Shown here in pieces: positions 63,701 through 64,000 of a stretch of 64,000 nucleotides of DNA. Source of the stretch: Amborella trichopoda (lineage: Eukaryota; Streptophyta; Magnoliopsida; Amborellales; Amborellaceae); contig NW_006495778.1 of assembly GCF_000471905.2 (NCBI RefSeq), positions 707,022 to 771,021 on the forward strand, given 5' to 3'. A program made the translations under genes and the position numbers. A model generated the notes under the pieces. It saw only the letters and a program-made list of their open reading frames with translations, was not told the DNA's origin and did no database searches. How positions within the stretch are numbered: the stretch's first letter is position 1; every line of letters starts with the position of its first letter.

Positions 63701-64000
63701 AGAGGAGGTGCATACTGCTCCGACTTATTTACCGAATTTTGTAACGAGGATGGTATAATTCACCAAACTACATGCCATATACACCACAACCAAATAGTGT
63801 AGCCGAAAGAAGAAATAGTACTCCAATGGACGTAGTTAGGTCAATGATGAGCTCTTCAAATTTATCACCTCATTTTTGGGGTGAGACTCTCAACACTACA
63901 ATGTACTTTATTAATTGTGTTCCAACTATATTCATAGACTTGACCCCTTATGAATTATGGACTGGTAGGAAATTTAACCTTACTATCTTGAAAGTTTGGG
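60721..64000 (+). mobile_element. Copia element body, running off the window
   Basis: After the primer-binding site and a 1.27 kb leader, a gag frame starts at 62003 (ATGGCATCTAGGCTTG). It has four in-frame stops before 62222. Then come FLEDDLIKVFEDHAIARSMM and TEHVNKMTVLVNNLATAWNA, a zinc knuckle CFYCKEAGHFKFDC (complete CX2CX4HX4C, about 62744-62785) and a protease-like WWVNSAPIRHVSRTKDVF. Pre-integrase YLWRLRLGDINKDKM (63322-63366) and integrase pieces GFCETCEPC, FIDNYFCYGYV, PNSVAERRNS and LSPHFWGETLNT follow (to 63990). Frameshifts separate the blocks, so it is inactive but younger-looking than the others. Confidence 0.85.
61550..61954 (-). other. 134-codon minus frame of unknown origin
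   Basis: Lies in the leader of the Copia element. It contains MDYLLVKSIGCRLFMGCNLN and ENIYINMRESNVIVYNRQYL, and no motif is recognised. In AT-rich DNA a 134-codon frame can occur by chance, and codon use cannot be judged. It is probably not a gene. Confidence 0.2.

Noticed and set aside
1..64000. A novel defence or biosynthetic gene system
   Set aside because: Apart from CNX5, every coding signal I can assign belongs to a transposable element.

Overview
This is a plant nuclear genome window, and it behaves as one interrupted gene in a sea of repeats. I can support one host protein-coding gene. It is a plus-strand CNX5/MOCS3 (UBA4-type) gene for the molybdopterin-synthase and Urm1 activating enzyme, starting at 20551. 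Eight exons with GT/AG borders and consistent reading phase encode residues 1 to 261, about the first 60% of the protein. These 784 coding bases are spread over 38.6 kb. Introns 2, 3, 6 and 8 are 3.5 kb, 13.8 kb, 19.5 kb and more than 4.8 kb, and all are filled with transposable elements. The remaining exons (second zinc-binding cysteine pair and rhodanese domain) must lie beyond base 64000.

Organism: an angiosperm, judging from the CNX5 sequence, plant hAT, Copia and Gypsy families, plant mobile domain and plant L1 and RTE LINE relics. Very long TE-filled introns, abundant hAT elements and AT-rich intergenic DNA would fit a magnoliid or basal eudicot such as lotus. That is inference only. 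A run of 20 N at 20016-20035 marks an assembly gap.

Layout. 1-5850: rearranged repeat region with a segmental repeat (747-1058 and 5341-5840), a 1.16 kb inversion, a 216-bp tandem pair, an LTR-like promoter/polyA module and two pyrimidine-rich minisatellites carrying hairpins. 5850-10000: plant mobile-domain relic, GGCGACA/TGTCGCC palindrome-rich DNA and two tandem-repeat blocks. 10000-16600: AT-rich DNA, a solo Copia LTR and a 92-93 bp satellite-like array. 16600-17830: truncated L1 LINE. 17830-20400: AT-rich DNA, the gap and a MITE just upstream of CNX5. 20400-21349: CNX5 promoter and exons 1-2. Intron 2: an hAT-type non-autonomous element with an 8-bp target duplication and tRNA-like modules. 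Intron 3: a MULE-like element, Copia relics on both strands, an RTE LINE end, and a Copia element whose 3' LTR is split by a Gypsy-family insertion with inverted LTRs. Intron 6: a Gypsy relic, a 3.3 kb hAT element with perfect target duplication, two Copia relics and two ACCGGTT-type hAT elements. Intron 8: a Copia element running off the window.

No bacterial-type operon, CRISPR array, rRNA, functional tRNA or defence system is visible. The most unusual structure is the 2.67 kb insertion at 33439-36106. It is flanked by GATTT and both of its outer ends look like LTR 3' ends.
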